61,865 bases of DNA. Source: an uncultured Nitratireductor sp. (GTDB taxonomy: Bacteria > Pseudomonadota > Alphaproteobacteria > Rhizobiales > Rhizobiaceae). Location: positions 1 through 61,865 of the forward strand of contig NZ_CAJXGF010000005.1 in assembly GCF_913053745.1 (NCBI RefSeq). The letters are read 5' to 3'. The translations under genes and the position numbers were made by a program. A model generated the notes under the pieces. It had not been told where the DNA came from. It saw only the letters and a program-made list of their open reading frames with translations, and made no database searches. This document shows positions 52,814-61,865 of this stretch, piece by piece (within the stretch, counting starts at the first letter, position 1; each line of letters begins with the position of its first letter).

Positions 52814-53007
52814 GCTGTATCTTCCTTCCTGTCATCGCACCCGCATCTCGCCGGAGATGCATATTCTTCAATTCCTTGCGCCATTCATCGAAATGGCTTT
52901 GTCGGGTTTCGTCAATCGTTCCTGCACGGCTATCGATGAGGCCAGACGGCGTTTCTTGACCGCCGTTGGCCGGTGCGGTCAAGTAGAGAACGTACAAAGG
53001 AGTCTTC

Positions 53008-53664
53008 ATGCGCCACGCAGCCTTCGTCTTCGATGCCTACGGCACATTGTTCGACGTGCATGCGGCTGTCCGCCGTCATGCCGGCGAAATCGGCCCGGAA
53101 GGACAGCGCTTCTCGGAGTTGTGGCGCGCAAAGCAACTTGAGTATTCCTGGGTCTTGACGCTCATGGGCCAGTATCGGGACTTTTGGGCCATGACGGAGC
53201 AGGCGCTCGACTATGCGTTTGCCAAGATTCCTTCGGTCGATGCCCGTTTGCGGCAAGACCTGCTGGATGCCTATTGGCGGCTCGATTGCTACGAGGAGGT
53301 GCCTGCTGTCTTGAAGGCACTCAAAGCGGGGGGCGCGCGCCTGGCGATTCTGTCGAACGGCTCTCCCGCCATGCTTGAATCGGCCATCCGCTCATCCGCT
53401 CTGGATGCCGTTCTCGACGAAGTGTTCTCCGTTGAGGCCGTGCGCCGCTTCAAGACCGATCAAAGCGTCTATGAGATGGTCACCAACACCTGGCGCATCT
53501 ATCCGGAGACCGTTTCGTTCCAATCCTCGAATCGATGGGACATCGCCGGCGCCCGGCAATTCGGTTTCCGCACGGTCTGGCTCAACCGAACCGATCAGCC
53601 CGACGAATACAAAGACTTCCCGCCCGACCTGATCCTTCCCTCCCTGGACGGACTTCTCGCCTAG
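53008..53664 (+). CDS. Haloacid dehalogenase, type II
   Basis: 218 residues; the ATG follows a near-perfect AAGGAG. HAD-fold hydrolase: nucleophile Asp9 in FVFDAYGTLFDVHAA, motif II LSNGSP, the motif III Lys in RRFKTDQSVY and SSNRWDIAGARQFGFRTVWLNR. The AYGTLFDVH and SSNRWD patterns are those of (S)-2-haloacid dehalogenases rather than generic phosphatases. Natural substrate unproven. Divergent from ilvE over 194 bp. Confidence 0.9.
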   Translation: MRHAAFVFDAYGTLFDVHAAVRRHAGEIGPEGQRFSELWRAKQLEYSWVLTLMGQYRDFWAMTEQALDYAFAKIPSVDARLRQDLLDAYWRLDCYEEVPAVLKALKAGGARLAILSNGSPAMLESAIRSSALDAVLDEVFSVEAVRRFKTDQSVYEMVTNTWRIYPETVSFQSSNRWDIAGARQFGFRTVWLNRTDQPDEYKDFPPDLILPSLDGLLA

Positions 53665-53742
53665 GGGCCGCACATGCGTGAACCATGCACGGATGATGCA
53701 ACTATAACACACTCGACCGAGAACTTTTGCCTAAGGGGCATT

Positions 53743-53759
53743 TTTCACTTCAAGTGAAA
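53743..53759. promoter_or_regulatory. Perfect 17-bp inverted repeat upstream of the L,D-transpeptidase gene
   Basis: TTTCACTT-C-AAGTGAAA, symmetric about 53751, in the gap between the dehalogenase and the L,D-transpeptidase. Short GC-poor dyad without a T run, so more like an operator than a terminator. It is about 145 bp before the chosen start codon. Confidence 0.4.
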
Positions 53760-53903
53760 GTGACTCGGTCTATCAAGCACATTCCGATAACTCTTCGGAT
53801 CCCAGGGAGGGAAAACGGGGGTCTCCCCCAAGGTGTGCCAGAGCGTCGTCACAAGATGTTCGGTGTCATCGGTCCTGACGAAACGCGAGTATACGAAGAA
53901 ACC

Positions 53904-54650
53904 ATGTCCAATTCTCCCATTGCCGCACGATCCCTTAACCGGCGCCGCTTTCTGTCTTTGAGCGCCGCCGGTGCCGCGTCGCTCGGACTCTCCGCATGCG
54001 TGAGCAGCCAAGGCGACAACGTCGCCGTTGTCGAGCGTCGCGTCCGCGAACCCGGTCCGATCCAGTACGACTCCATGTATTCCGCCGTGGTCGATGCTGG
54101 TTATGACATTCCCGCCGTGCCGATCGACAAGATCAACCCGCGTTATTATCGTCAGGAAGTTGCCGATCCCACAGGCGAACGTCCCGGCACCATCGTCGTC
54201 GACACCGGCAATCATTTTCTCTATCTCGTCCGCGAGAATGGCCGCGCTTTGCGTTATGGTGTCGGCCTTGGTCGCGCTGGCTTTGAATGGGCCGGCCGCG
54301 CCGAGATCAAGTACAAGCAGCAATGGCCGCGCTGGTTCCCGCCGGCGGAGATGATCGACCGCCGCCCCGAGCTGGAAAAGTATCGGGCGGAGTACGACAA
54401 GGCGAACGACCAGTGGATCGGCGGTATGCAGCCCGGCGTCTCCAATCCGCTCGGCGCCCGCGCGCTTTACATCTTCGAGGACGGCAAGGACACGCTCTAT
54501 CGCGTGCACGGTTCGCCTGAATGGTGGACCATCGGCAAGTCGGTTTCGTCCGGCTGCGTGCGCATGCTCAATCAGGACGTGATCGATCTTTACAACCGCG
54601 TTCCCGACGGTGCGCCGATCCTCGTGACTTCCGGTTTGCGCACCGTTTGA
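53904..54650 (+). CDS. L,D-transpeptidase (YkuD domain) lipoprotein
   Basis: 248 residues from ATG 53904; an ATG at 53856 and the frame start at 53727 are less likely. The N-terminus has a twin-arginine-like RRRFLSLSAAGAASLG followed by a lipobox LSAC, so it may be a lipid-anchored exported protein. The YkuD domain (about 105-245) holds the catalytic His in YRVHGSPEW and Cys in KSVSSGCVRMLNQD. It cross-links peptidoglycan 3-3 or attaches proteins to it. L,D-cross-links are common in polar-growing rhizobia. Confidence 0.92.
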   Translation: MSNSPIAARSLNRRRFLSLSAAGAASLGLSACVSSQGDNVAVVERRVREPGPIQYDSMYSAVVDAGYDIPAVPIDKINPRYYRQEVADPTGERPGTIVVDTGNHFLYLVRENGRALRYGVGLGRAGFEWAGRAEIKYKQQWPRWFPPAEMIDRRPELEKYRAEYDKANDQWIGGMQPGVSNPLGARALYIFEDGKDTLYRVHGSPEWWTIGKSVSSGCVRMLNQDVIDLYNRVPDGAPILVTSGLRTV

Positions 54651-54976
54651 CGCGAAACCTCTCCGAAGGTTCCGTCAAAAGAATGGGGCCGTCAGCGACA
54701 GCCCCTGACGAAATGTAATCGATCTGAACTTCAAGCCCGAGCCGCTTGTGGCGCAACGCTGCCGGCGGCTCGGGCTTGCTGGGAACAGTCCCGCCCGACG
54801 CTTTCACGGCTGCCTTTGACGGTCAACGTGCCTTACACGATTGCCCGCCCGTCGATTGAAATCCGCGGGGACCGCTTTAGCGGAATTGGAACGCACGCCT
54901 TGAACACATTCCCCCGCGTGTCGCAGCCGGCTCATGCAAAGGCGTGCTGCGACATCTTTTCGTTACGGTATCGACG
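54651..54976. other. Intergenic region between two convergent genes
   Basis: 326 bp without a convincing gene, between the L,D-transpeptidase and the HerA-like gene. It holds two hairpins: a short one near 54680-54710 (CGTCAG with CTGACG) and a long one at 54733-54777. No repeat family or RNA gene recognised. Confidence 0.5.
54733..54777. terminator. Strong 13-bp hairpin between convergent genes
   Basis: AAGCCCGAGCCGC (54733-54745) and GCGGCTCGGGCTT (54765-54777) are perfectly complementary, with a 19-base loop. It sits in a convergent gap and is symmetric, so it could serve as a bidirectional terminator. The T runs are only two bases long. Confidence 0.6.
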
Positions 54977-56536
54977 CTAGCGTCCCCTCTTCAAACTGCC
55001 GAGAATGCCGCGCACCAGGGCCCTGCCAAGCGATGTCCCCACGGAGCGCACCACCGATTTGAGTGCCGCCTCGGCGACGGACTGACGATTGGATGTGCGC
55101 CGACGCGTCGTGGTCCTGCTGCGCGTCTTGGTGGAGCCGCCGCTGTCTCCGAACTCCGGCAGAGACCAGCGCGACCGCTCCTCCGTTTCTCCGGTTTCTT
55201 CGGCGTTCTGCGCCTCGGCCTCGGCCTTCGCCTTGTCCGCCGCCTTCTTCTGCAGAATCTCAAAAGCGGACTCGCGGTCGACGCTCTCGTCATACTGTCC
55301 GAAAACCGGGCTTTGCTTGAGCAGCTTTTCGCGCTCGTCATCCGAAATCGGCCCCAATCGCGAGGCCGGCGGCCGGATCAGTGTCCGCTGCACCATCGCG
55401 GGAACGCCCTTCGATTCAAGCGTGGACACCAGAGCCTCGCCGACCCCGAGCTTCGTAATCGCCTCGAAGCAATCGAAATCGGGATTGGGGCGGAACGTGT
55501 CCGCAGCGGTCTTGACGGCCTTCTGCTCGCGCGGCGTATAGGCGCGCAAGGCGTGCTGCAAGCGATTGCCGAGCTGACTCAGCACGGTTTCGGGAACGTC
55601 CAGCGGATTCTGCGTCACAAAGTAGACGCCGACCCCCTTGGAGCGGATCAGCCGCACCACCTGTTCGACGCGATCGACGAGAATTTTCGGCGCCTCGTCG
55701 AAAAGCAGATGCGCCTCGTCGAAGAAGAAAACCAGGCGTGGCCGGTCAGGATCGCCCACTTCAGGCAATTCCTCGAACAGTTCCGACAAAAGCCAGAGCA
55801 GGAAGGTCGCATAGAGACGCGGGTTCATCATCAGCTTGTCTGCGGCAAGCACGTTGATTGCGCCGCGCCCGTCCGGAGTCGTGCGCATGATATCGCTGAT
55901 CTTGAGCGCCGGCTCGCCGAAAAAGAAGTTCGCTCCCTGCTGCTCCAGCACCAGAAGCGTGCGCTGGATGGCGCCGACCGATTGCTTGGACACATTGCCG
56001 TAGCGCGTGCCGATTTCGTCGGCACGGTCGGCCACATGCCTCAGAAGCGCCTGCAGATCTTTCATGTCGAGAAGCAGAAGACCTTCCTCGTCGGCAACGC
56101 GGAAGGCGATGTTCAGAACACCTTCCTGCGCCTCCGAAAGGTTCATCAGACGGGACAGAAGCAGCGGCCCCATCTCAGAGATCGTCGTGCGGATCGGGTG
56201 CCCCTTCTTGCCGAAGAGATCCCAGAAAATGACCGGAAACTCCTGGAACTCGTAAGGATCGAGCTTGATCGTATCCGCGCGCTTGGTCAGAAAATCCTTC
56301 TCCTCGCCCATCATGGCGATGCCGGAAAGGTCTCCCTTCACGTCGGCGCAGAACACCGGCACGCCCGCGTTCGAAAATCCTTCCGCCAGGATCTGCAGCG
56401 TCACCGTTTTGCCCGTACCCGTGGCCCCGGTAACCAGGCCATGCCGGTTGGCGTATTTCAGCAGAAGACGTTCGGCCTGCTGGTAGCTGTCGTCCGGATG
56501 CCGACTGGCCCCCAGAAAAATACTGTCATCCGCCAT
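54977..56536 (-). CDS. HerA-like helicase/ATPase, DUF853 family
   Basis: 519 residues. Walker A GATGTGKT (about 37-44), Walker [13 protein letters not shown], an arginine-finger region ([13 protein letters not shown]) and a Gln-containing sensor [10 protein letters not shown]. The C-terminal tail (about 420-519) is charged and low in complexity, with Arg/Thr-rich and helical ends. HerA-like/DUF853 proteins are widespread; proposed roles include DNA translocation but the function is not established. Divergent from mutA over 262 bp. Confidence 0.92.
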   Translation of the reverse strand: MADDSIFLGASRHPDDSYQQAERLLLKYANRHGLVTGATGTGKTVTLQILAEGFSNAGVPVFCADVKGDLSGIAMMGEEKDFLTKRADTIKLDPYEFQEFPVIFWDLFGKKGHPIRTTISEMGPLLLSRLMNLSEAQEGVLNIAFRVADEEGLLLLDMKDLQALLRHVADRADEIGTRYGNVSKQSVGAIQRTLLVLEQQGANFFFGEPALKISDIMRTTPDGRGAINVLAADKLMMNPRLYATFLLWLLSELFEELPEVGDPDRPRLVFFFDEAHLLFDEAPKILVDRVEQVVRLIRSKGVGVYFVTQNPLDVPETVLSQLGNRLQHALRAYTPREQKAVKTAADTFRPNPDFDCFEAITKLGVGEALVSTLESKGVPAMVQRTLIRPPASRLGPISDDEREKLLKQSPVFGQYDESVDRESAFEILQKKAADKAKAEAEAQNAEETGETEERSRWSLPEFGDSGGSTKTRSRTTTRRRTSNRQSVAEAALKSVVRSVGTSLGRALVRGILGSLKRGR

Positions 56537-56798
56537 CGTGAAACCGCCTCGCTCACCAATCCCGCTGCAATAAACCGGTCTCAGGTATAGTCAGCCTCGC
56601 GGAAAGTCTCAACGCCGTTATGCGCTTGACGTCAAAGCGCGGCTTTCCTGCAACGCTAGCCGGCTATTCGGCCTATTGTGCATTGCGGCGTCTTTCGTGG
56701 CGTCCTAAACTTATCGGGCAATGACAGGGTGTTGCCTGGGCACTTCATGCGCGCATCACGGCGGGAAGCGCCCGGCCAGCGGCGAATCGGGAGGCATA

Positions 56799-58241
56799 AT
56801 GGATCGCGCGATCCTGAAAAAAGTGAAATTTCCACAGATCGACCAGGAACGTTGGCGCGATCTGGTAGTCGAATCCCTGCAAGGGGAAGCCGGTCCCGAG
56901 GCGCTTTCCTGGCAGACGGACGACAACATCTCCATGCGCGCGCTTTACGAGCGCATGCAGGATGCAAAACCGCTCGCGCGCGGACGCGAGAAGTCAGGCT
57001 GGGCGGCCGTTCAGCGCATGGACGACCCCGATCCCGTCCGCGCAAACAGCCAGGCCAAGGAAGACATCGCCCAGGGCGCTACCGGCCTCGCCCTGGTCTT
57101 CGAGGGAGCGCCCAACGCGTTCGGTTTCGGCCTTCCCGCCACACCGGACGCGGTCGCCAAGGCGCTCGACGGCATCGACCTTCATGGTCTGCACCTGCGC
57201 ATGGACGCCAATCCCAGCAGTCGCGCCATCGTCGACTGGCTGACGCAGATCTTCACCGAACGCCGTATCAACCCGGCCGGCATGACCCTCTCCTTCGGCA
57301 TTTCACCGGCCGCAACCTTTGCCGGAACCGGCAAATTGCGCATGTCAATTGAGGCGCTCGAAGCGTCCATGCCGCAATCCTTCGCAGGCTTTTTCGCCAT
57401 GGACCTGCCGGGAATCCTGCTCGAGGGCGATGGTCGTGTCTTCCACAATGCCGGCGCATCGGAGGCACAGGAACTCGGCATCATGCTGGCATCTGCGGTT
57501 TCGCATCTGCGCATGTTCGAGCAGGCCCGCCAGCCGCTTGTCTATGCCGCGCCGCATATCGGCTTCTCGCTCTGCGTTGATCAGGACCAGTTCCTGTCGA
57601 TTGCAAAAATCCGTGCCCTGCGCCGCCTTTGGGCGCGCGTTCAGGAGACCTGCTCCATCGAGCCGTCGCTGGCGACGATCCACGCCGAGACTTCGTACCG
57701 CATGATGACGGCGAAAGATCCCGAGACCAACACATTGCGCACCACCGTCGCCGCCTTTGCGGCCGCCGTTGGCGGCGCCGATTCGCTATCCGTCCTGCCG
57801 CACACCGTCGTTCACGGCCTGCCGGATGCCGATTCAAGGCGGCTCGCCCGCAACACGCAGCTCATCTTGTCGGGCGAAAGCCATCTTGATCTTATCATCG
57901 ACCCGGCCGCCGGCGCAGGCGGCATGGAAACGCTCACCGCAGCCCTTTGCGAAAAAGCATGGGACGAATTTCGCCGCATCGAGAGCGAGGGTGGCGTGCT
58001 GCGCAGCCTGATGAACGGCCATATCCAGGAACGCGTGCTCGACATGCGCGAGCGGCGCGAGCAGCGCATCAACGACGGCAAGAAAGCCATTGTCGGCACG
58101 ACCATCTACCCCGTCGCCAAGGAACGCCCGGTGAAAACCCTCAAGGCCCAATCGCCGGACATTTCGGGAGAAGCGGCCGCCGTGCGCTGCCAGCCACTGC
58201 TCGCACAACGCCTCGATGAGTCGGGAGGAGGCATCGCATGA
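56799..58241 (+). CDS. mutA: Methylmalonyl-CoA mutase small (beta) subunit
   Basis: 480 residues from ATG 56799, preceded by GGGAGGCATA. The mutase TIM-barrel fold is seen ([69 protein letters not shown]). It lacks the C-terminal cobalamin-binding domain (no DxHxxG), as expected for the non-catalytic subunit; the classical small subunit is longer (about 600 residues) and retains a degenerate domain. Overlaps mutB by 4 bases (ATGA), so both subunits are made together. Confidence 0.93.
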   Translation: MDRAILKKVKFPQIDQERWRDLVVESLQGEAGPEALSWQTDDNISMRALYERMQDAKPLARGREKSGWAAVQRMDDPDPVRANSQAKEDIAQGATGLALVFEGAPNAFGFGLPATPDAVAKALDGIDLHGLHLRMDANPSSRAIVDWLTQIFTERRINPAGMTLSFGISPAATFAGTGKLRMSIEALEASMPQSFAGFFAMDLPGILLEGDGRVFHNAGASEAQELGIMLASAVSHLRMFEQARQPLVYAAPHIGFSLCVDQDQFLSIAKIRALRRLWARVQETCSIEPSLATIHAETSYRMMTAKDPETNTLRTTVAAFAAAVGGADSLSVLPHTVVHGLPDADSRRLARNTQLILSGESHLDLIIDPAAGAGGMETLTAALCEKAWDEFRRIESEGGVLRSLMNGHIQERVLDMRERREQRINDGKKAIVGTTIYPVAKERPVKTLKAQSPDISGEAAAVRCQPLLAQRLDESGGGIA

Positions 58242-60364
58242 TCCCGGACTTCACCAGCATTGACTGGTCGGTCCCGAACGCTTCGCCTCTCCCAGCCCAG
58301 ACCCCGCCGACGGCCACGCCCGAAGGCATAAACATCAAGTCCTTCTATGCGGAAGACGACTTAAAGGGTCTGCGCTTCCTCGACACCTACCCCGGAGCCG
58401 CCCCCTTCATTCGCGGCCCCTACCCGACCATGTATGCCCGCCGCCCCTGGACCATCCGCCAGTATGCGGGCTTCTCGACGGCCGAAGAATCCAACGCCTT
58501 CTACCGGCGCAACCTCGCTGCCGGGCAGAAGGGCCTCTCGGTCGCCTTCGACCTCGCCACGCATCGCGGCTATGACAGCGACCATCCCCGCGTTGCCGGC
58601 GATGTGGGCATGGCGGGCGTCGCGATCGATTCCATTCTCGATATGCGCCAGCTTTTCGATGGTATCCCACTCGACAAGATGAGCGTGTCGATGACCATGA
58701 ACGGTGCTGTCCTGCCGATCATGGCGCTCTACATCGTCGCGGCGGAGGAGCAGGGCGTCGCTCATAAGGATCTCGCGGGCACCATTCAGAACGACATTCT
58801 GAAGGAGTTCATGGTCCGCAACACCTATATCTACCCGCCCAAACCGTCGATGCGGGTGATTTCTGACATCTTCGCCTACACGGCGGAGCACATGCCCAAA
58901 TTCAACTCCATCTCGATCTCCGGCTACCACATGCAGGAAGCCGGCGCCTCCGCCGATCTGGAGCTTGCTTACACCATCGCGGACGGTATCGAATATGCCC
59001 GCGCCGGGATCGCCGCCGGGCTCGATATCGACCGTTTCGCGCCGCGCCTTTCCTTCTTCTGGGCCATCGGCATGAACTTTTTCATGGAAGTGGCCAAGAT
59101 GCGCGCAGCGCGCCTTTTGTGGGCCACCCTGATCCAGCAGAATTTCGCGCCTAAGAAAGAGCGCGCGCTATCGTTGCGAACCCACTGCCAGACTTCCGGC
59201 TGGTCGCTGACGGCACAGGATCCATACAACAACATCGTGCGCACCATGGTCGAGGCGATGGCCGCCACCCAGGGCCACACGCAGTCTTTGCACACCAACG
59301 CCTTCGACGAGGCACTGGCCTTGCCGACCGACCACTCCGCCCGCATCGCCCGCAACACGCAACTCGTCCTGCAGCTCGAATCCGGCACCACGCGCATGAT
59401 CGATCCGTGGGGCGGTTCCCACTTCGTCGAGCGCCTCACCCACGATCTCGCCAATCGCGCATTGAAGCACATCGAGGAAGTGGAGAGCCTCGGCGGCATG
59501 GCGGCGGCCATCGAGAAAGGTGTGCCGAAGATGCGTATCGAGGAAGCGGCCGCCCGCACCCAGGCACGCATCGATTCTGGCGAGCAAATGGTCGTCGGTG
59601 TGAACAGTTTCCAGCCCGAACGCGACACCGAGGTGGACGTCCTCAAGGTGGACAATGCCGAGGTACGCGCCCGTCAGCTCGCCAAATTGCAGCAGCTCAA
59701 GGGCACGCGCGACGTGGCCGAGACCGAAAACGCCCTTGCCACGCTCACGCAGGTGGCTGAGAAAGGCGGCAACCTCTTGGAGTTCGCCGTGCGTGCCGCC
59801 CGCGCCAAAGCGACGGTGGGCGAGATTTCTTCCGCGCTCGAAAAGGTGTTCGGCCGCCATGTCGCCGAGATCCACACCATTTCCGGCGTCTACCGAAAGG
59901 AAGTGGGAGACCTGCCTTCTGTCGAACGTGCGCATCGGAAGGTGCAGAAATACCGTAAGAAGACCGGGGCCGCTCCCCGCATCCTGATTGCCAAGATCGG
60001 CCAGGACGGGCACGATAGAGGCCAGAAGGTCATTGCGACGGCCTTCGGCGATCTGGGTTTCGACGTCACCGTCGGCGCGATGTTCCAATCCCCGGAGGAA
60101 GTGGCCGAGCTTGCCATCGCCAACGATGTCCAGATCGTCGGCGCATCTTCGCTCGCAGCCGGTCATCTCACGCTTATACCCGAACTCAAGGCAGCGCTTG
60201 AAAAACGCGGGCATGGCGACATACTCTTGGTCGCTGGCGGCGTCATCCCGCCCGATGATTTCGAGGCGGTACGCGAGGCGGGTGCGGCCGAAATCTTTCC
60301 ACCCGGGACCGTCATTCCAGAAGCTGCCGAAAAGCTGCTCAACCGTCTGCTCGAAAGCGCCTGA
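58238..60364 (+). CDS. mutB: Methylmalonyl-CoA mutase large (alpha) subunit
   Basis: 708 residues, the usual length. Catalytic barrel with [62 protein letters not shown]. Cobalamin-binding domain at the C-terminus with the base-off ligand His592 in [14 protein letters not shown] and the [17 protein letters not shown] motif. Interconverts methylmalonyl-CoA and succinyl-CoA for propionate, odd-chain fatty acid and branched-chain amino acid breakdown. Propionyl-CoA carboxylase genes are not in this window. Confidence 0.97.
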   Translation: MIPDFTSIDWSVPNASPLPAQTPPTATPEGINIKSFYAEDDLKGLRFLDTYPGAAPFIRGPYPTMYARRPWTIRQYAGFSTAEESNAFYRRNLAAGQKGLSVAFDLATHRGYDSDHPRVAGDVGMAGVAIDSILDMRQLFDGIPLDKMSVSMTMNGAVLPIMALYIVAAEEQGVAHKDLAGTIQNDILKEFMVRNTYIYPPKPSMRVISDIFAYTAEHMPKFNSISISGYHMQEAGASADLELAYTIADGIEYARAGIAAGLDIDRFAPRLSFFWAIGMNFFMEVAKMRAARLLWATLIQQNFAPKKERALSLRTHCQTSGWSLTAQDPYNNIVRTMVEAMAATQGHTQSLHTNAFDEALALPTDHSARIARNTQLVLQLESGTTRMIDPWGGSHFVERLTHDLANRALKHIEEVESLGGMAAAIEKGVPKMRIEEAAARTQARIDSGEQMVVGVNSFQPERDTEVDVLKVDNAEVRARQLAKLQQLKGTRDVAETENALATLTQVAEKGGNLLEFAVRAARAKATVGEISSALEKVFGRHVAEIHTISGVYRKEVGDLPSVERAHRKVQKYRKKTGAAPRILIAKIGQDGHDRGQKVIATAFGDLGFDVTVGAMFQSPEEVAELAIANDVQIVGASSLAAGHLTLIPELKAALEKRGHGDILLVAGGVIPPDDFEAVREAGAAEIFPPGTVIPEAAEKLLNRLLESA

Positions 60365-60393
60365 TCGCCCGATCTTGAAATGTCAGCGCGCAT

Positions 60394-60413
60394 GTTATAC
60401 CTTAAGTTATAAC
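60394..60413. promoter_or_regulatory. 20-bp palindromic operator of the AbrB-Doc pair
   Basis: GTTATACCTTAAGTTATAAC is self-complementary at 18 of 20 positions and overlaps TATAAC/TATACC sequences that look like a -10 element. It ends 14 bp before the antitoxin ATG. Autoregulation by antitoxin binding is usual for such modules; binding here is inferred. Confidence 0.65.
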
Positions 60414-60427
60414 ACGGAGCCTGAACC

Positions 60428-60658
60428 ATGAATGTCACCATTCGCAAGATCGGCAATTCGGAAGGTGTCATCCTTCCGAAGGAAGTGCTCGAGCGGCACA
60501 ATCTGCGGGCTGGTGACACGCTGAGCCTTCTCGAAGATGGGAAGGAACTGCGCCTTCAGCCCCCCGCGGAAGACCCTGAAGAATTCGAGCGGAAGATGAA
60601 GATCGCGCGCGAGCGCATGAAGAAATACGAAACGGCCTATCGCGTTCTGGCCAGGTGA
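60428..60658 (+). CDS. AbrB/MazE-family antitoxin
   Basis: 76 residues. The N-terminal swapped-hairpin DNA-binding motif is clear (NVTIRKIGNSEGVILPKEVLERHNLRAGDTLSLLEDG); the C-terminal helical tail (PEEFERKMKIARERMKKYETAYRVL) is the toxin-neutralising part. Its stop overlaps the GTG start of the Doc toxin gene by four bases. Likely represses its own operator. Confidence 0.92.
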   Translation: MNVTIRKIGNSEGVILPKEVLERHNLRAGDTLSLLEDGKELRLQPPAEDPEEFERKMKIARERMKKYETAYRVLAR

Positions 60659-61041
60659 CCGATTTTCATTCACGTGTCTTCATCGAAGCGTTGCATCTCG
60701 AGCAGTTGCGCCTTCATGGCGGCGCCAGCGGTGTCCGCGATGAAGGCGCGTTGGATTCTGCGCTTCATCGCCCCCTGCAGAAGCAGGCTTATCAAGAGCC
60801 CGATCTGTGTGCGCTTGCGGCCGCCTACCTTTTCGGCATTGTAAAGAACCACCCTTTCATTGACGGAAACAAGCGCACGGGCCTGGCCGCAGCTGATCTC
60901 TTCCTCTATTTCAACGGTCTCAGCATGGAAGCGGAGCAGGAAGCGGTCATTCAGCTCGTTTTGATGGTTGCCGCCGGCGAAATCGACGAAGCAGGCGCTG
61001 CGGCCTTTTTGCGTGATCATACGGTTTCGCTCGACACGTAA
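60655..61041 (+). CDS. doc: Doc (death-on-curing, Fic-fold) toxin
   Basis: 128 residues from a GTG at 60655. The Fic/Doc motif is HPFIDGNKRTGLAAADLFL with His66; the start is FIEALHLEQLRLHGGASGVRDEGALDSAL, typical of Doc. Doc phosphorylates EF-Tu and blocks translation. The partner is an AbrB-type antitoxin rather than Phd. Probably acquired: the module sits between mutB and an unrelated gene. Confidence 0.93.
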   Translation: MTDFHSRVFIEALHLEQLRLHGGASGVRDEGALDSALHRPLQKQAYQEPDLCALAAAYLFGIVKNHPFIDGNKRTGLAAADLFLYFNGLSMEAEQEAVIQLVLMVAAGEIDEAGAAAFLRDHTVSLDT

Positions 61042-61096
61042 GTTCCACGGCATCAATCCTGCATTCAACAACGGGAAGATCCGGAGTTGTGCCAAA

Positions 61097-61865
61097 ATGA
61101 ACCGCCGCAGCCTTTTGAAAGCCACCGCAGGCTTTGCCGTTTTCGGCCTGTCCATCCCGCGCACGGCATTTGCGGACGCAGCGCTCGGGCGCATGGCCGC
61201 CGGCGCGGCGAATGCCGGGGATTTCGGTATCGAACCCGGCGCTGCCGAAGACCAGACCTCGGCCCTGAGCACATTGCTGGAACGTGCGAGTGTTGAAGCC
61301 ACGCCGATTTTTCTGCCGCCGGGCCGTTATCTCCTATCCGGCCTCTCGCTGCCCCGTCACGTCCGCCTGCTCGGCGTTCCAGGTGCCACGCACCTCGTGC
61401 AGGCCGGCGCCGGCGCATTGCTCAAAGCCGGGACCAGCGAACGCCTCACCCTTTCCGGCCTGACGTTGGACGGCATGCACATGCCCCTTTCGGGCGACAG
61501 GCGTGCGCTGCTCGACATCGACGGGGCGCAGCGTTTGGCCATTGAGCAATGCGTCTTTCAGGCCTCCGGCGGCAGTGGCCTCGCCCTTCGCCAGGCGCGC
61601 GGGCACATCCGCGACTGCGAGATCGTCGACGCATCCGAGTACGCCCTCTACGCGTTGAATTCGAAAGGTCTCGACATCAGCGCAAACGTCATCGCCGATT
61701 GCGGCAATGGCGGCATTCTCGTGCATCGCTGGTCGGCGCGCGAAGACGGCACAATCGTCACCGGCAACCGCGTGCATCGTGTCGGATACGCGGATATCGG
61801 CGACGGACCGAACGGCTGCGGCATCTCGGTCTTTCGCGCCGACGGCGTGATCCTCGCCAACAACC
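61097..61865 (+). CDS. TIGR03808-like Tat-exported repetitive protein, N-terminal part (cut by window edge)
   Basis: The frame opens at ATG 61097 and is still open at the window end (256 codons seen). The N-terminus MNRRSLLKATAGFAVFGLS with TAFADA is a twin-arginine signal. After it come right-handed beta-helix-like repeats (IFLPPGRYLLSGLSLPRHVRLLG, LTLSGLTLDGM, LDISANVIADCGNGGILVHRW, GTIVTGNRVHRVG), as in the TIGR03808 family of Tat-translocated repetitive proteins of rhizobia. Function unknown. The end of the gene is not visible. Confidence 0.85.
   Translation, partial: MNRRSLLKATAGFAVFGLSIPRTAFADAALGRMAAGAANAGDFGIEPGAAEDQTSALSTLLERASVEATPIFLPPGRYLLSGLSLPRHVRLLGVPGATHLVQAGAGALLKAGTSERLTLSGLTLDGMHMPLSGDRRALLDIDGAQRLAIEQCVFQASGGSGLALRQARGHIRDCEIVDASEYALYALNSKGLDISANVIADCGNGGILVHRWSAREDGTIVTGNRVHRVGYADIGDGPNGCGISVFRADGVILANN

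Noticed and set aside
54944-56590. A 548-codon open frame on the plus strand
   Set aside because: Antisense to the HerA-like gene, which has Walker A and B motifs in the other strand. No recognisable domain.
1-61865. tRNA, rRNA, CRISPR and insertion sequences
   Set aside because: All gaps between genes were read for clover-leaf-like blocks, direct repeat-spacer patterns and transposase frames with end repeats; none was convincing. A covariance-model scan would be decisive.

Overview
The window is about 62 kb of gene-dense, GC-rich chromosome from an alphaproteobacterium, most likely order Hyphomicrobiales (Rhizobiales). The main argument is gene order: glnE, a two-component pair, degP, ccmH-ccmF-ccmE-ccmI, feuQ-feuP-feuN, as known from Sinorhizobium and its relatives. 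It also carries MucR, PleC-like and DivJ-like kinases, DUF2336, DUF1491, DUF6456 and TIGR03808 proteins, an Mrp/Pha antiporter operon and a gene transfer agent (GTA) remnant. I ran no searches; family calls come from reading motifs, and the genus is not resolved. No rRNA, tRNA, CRISPR array or insertion sequence was seen.

Layout. 1-6 kb: the tail of a uracil-DNA glycosylase, a beta-barrel-like exported protein behind a perfect CtrA-type box, a small membrane protein divergent from an XRE regulator, an EamA transporter and a lone CoxL-like molybdenum hydroxylase subunit. 6-17.9 kb: pepN, a PleC-like kinase, glnE, an OmpR-type two-component pair and degP. 18-26.5 kb: an alpha/beta hydrolase-OsmC fusion, the cytochrome c maturation genes, a surface lipoprotein and feuNPQ. 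26.6-29.1 kb: a GTA remnant, in which the last structural gene appears fused to an unrelated short N-terminus and the rest of the capsid/tail cluster is absent. 29.3-34.5 kb: a class A penicillin-binding protein, a DUF1214/DUF1254 pair, a small protein, DUF2336 and DUF1491. 34.5-41 kb: a peptidoglycan-binding membrane protein overlapping a DivJ-like kinase, then DUF5330, sufE, DUF6456, a DnaA-domain-IV-like regulator, an unknown protein and mucR.

41.3-47.2 kb: a seven-gene Mrp/Pha antiporter operon with overlapping or abutting genes. 47.5-54.7 kb: oligopeptidase B, two c-type cytochromes, Fe/Mn superoxide dismutase, a branched-chain aminotransferase, a haloacid dehalogenase and an L,D-transpeptidase lipoprotein. 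55-60.4 kb: a HerA-like ATPase and both subunits of methylmalonyl-CoA mutase. 60.4-61.9 kb: an AbrB-Doc toxin-antitoxin pair with a clear operator-like palindrome, and the start of a Tat-exported repetitive protein.

Themes. Many genes concern the cell envelope and its monitoring: DegP, FeuNPQ, the PBP, the L,D-transpeptidase and the peptidoglycan-binding protein coupled to a kinase. A second theme is the CtrA/DivK cell-cycle circuit: PleC-like and DivJ-like kinases about 25 kb apart, MucR, and several full or near-consensus TTAA-N7-TTAA boxes.
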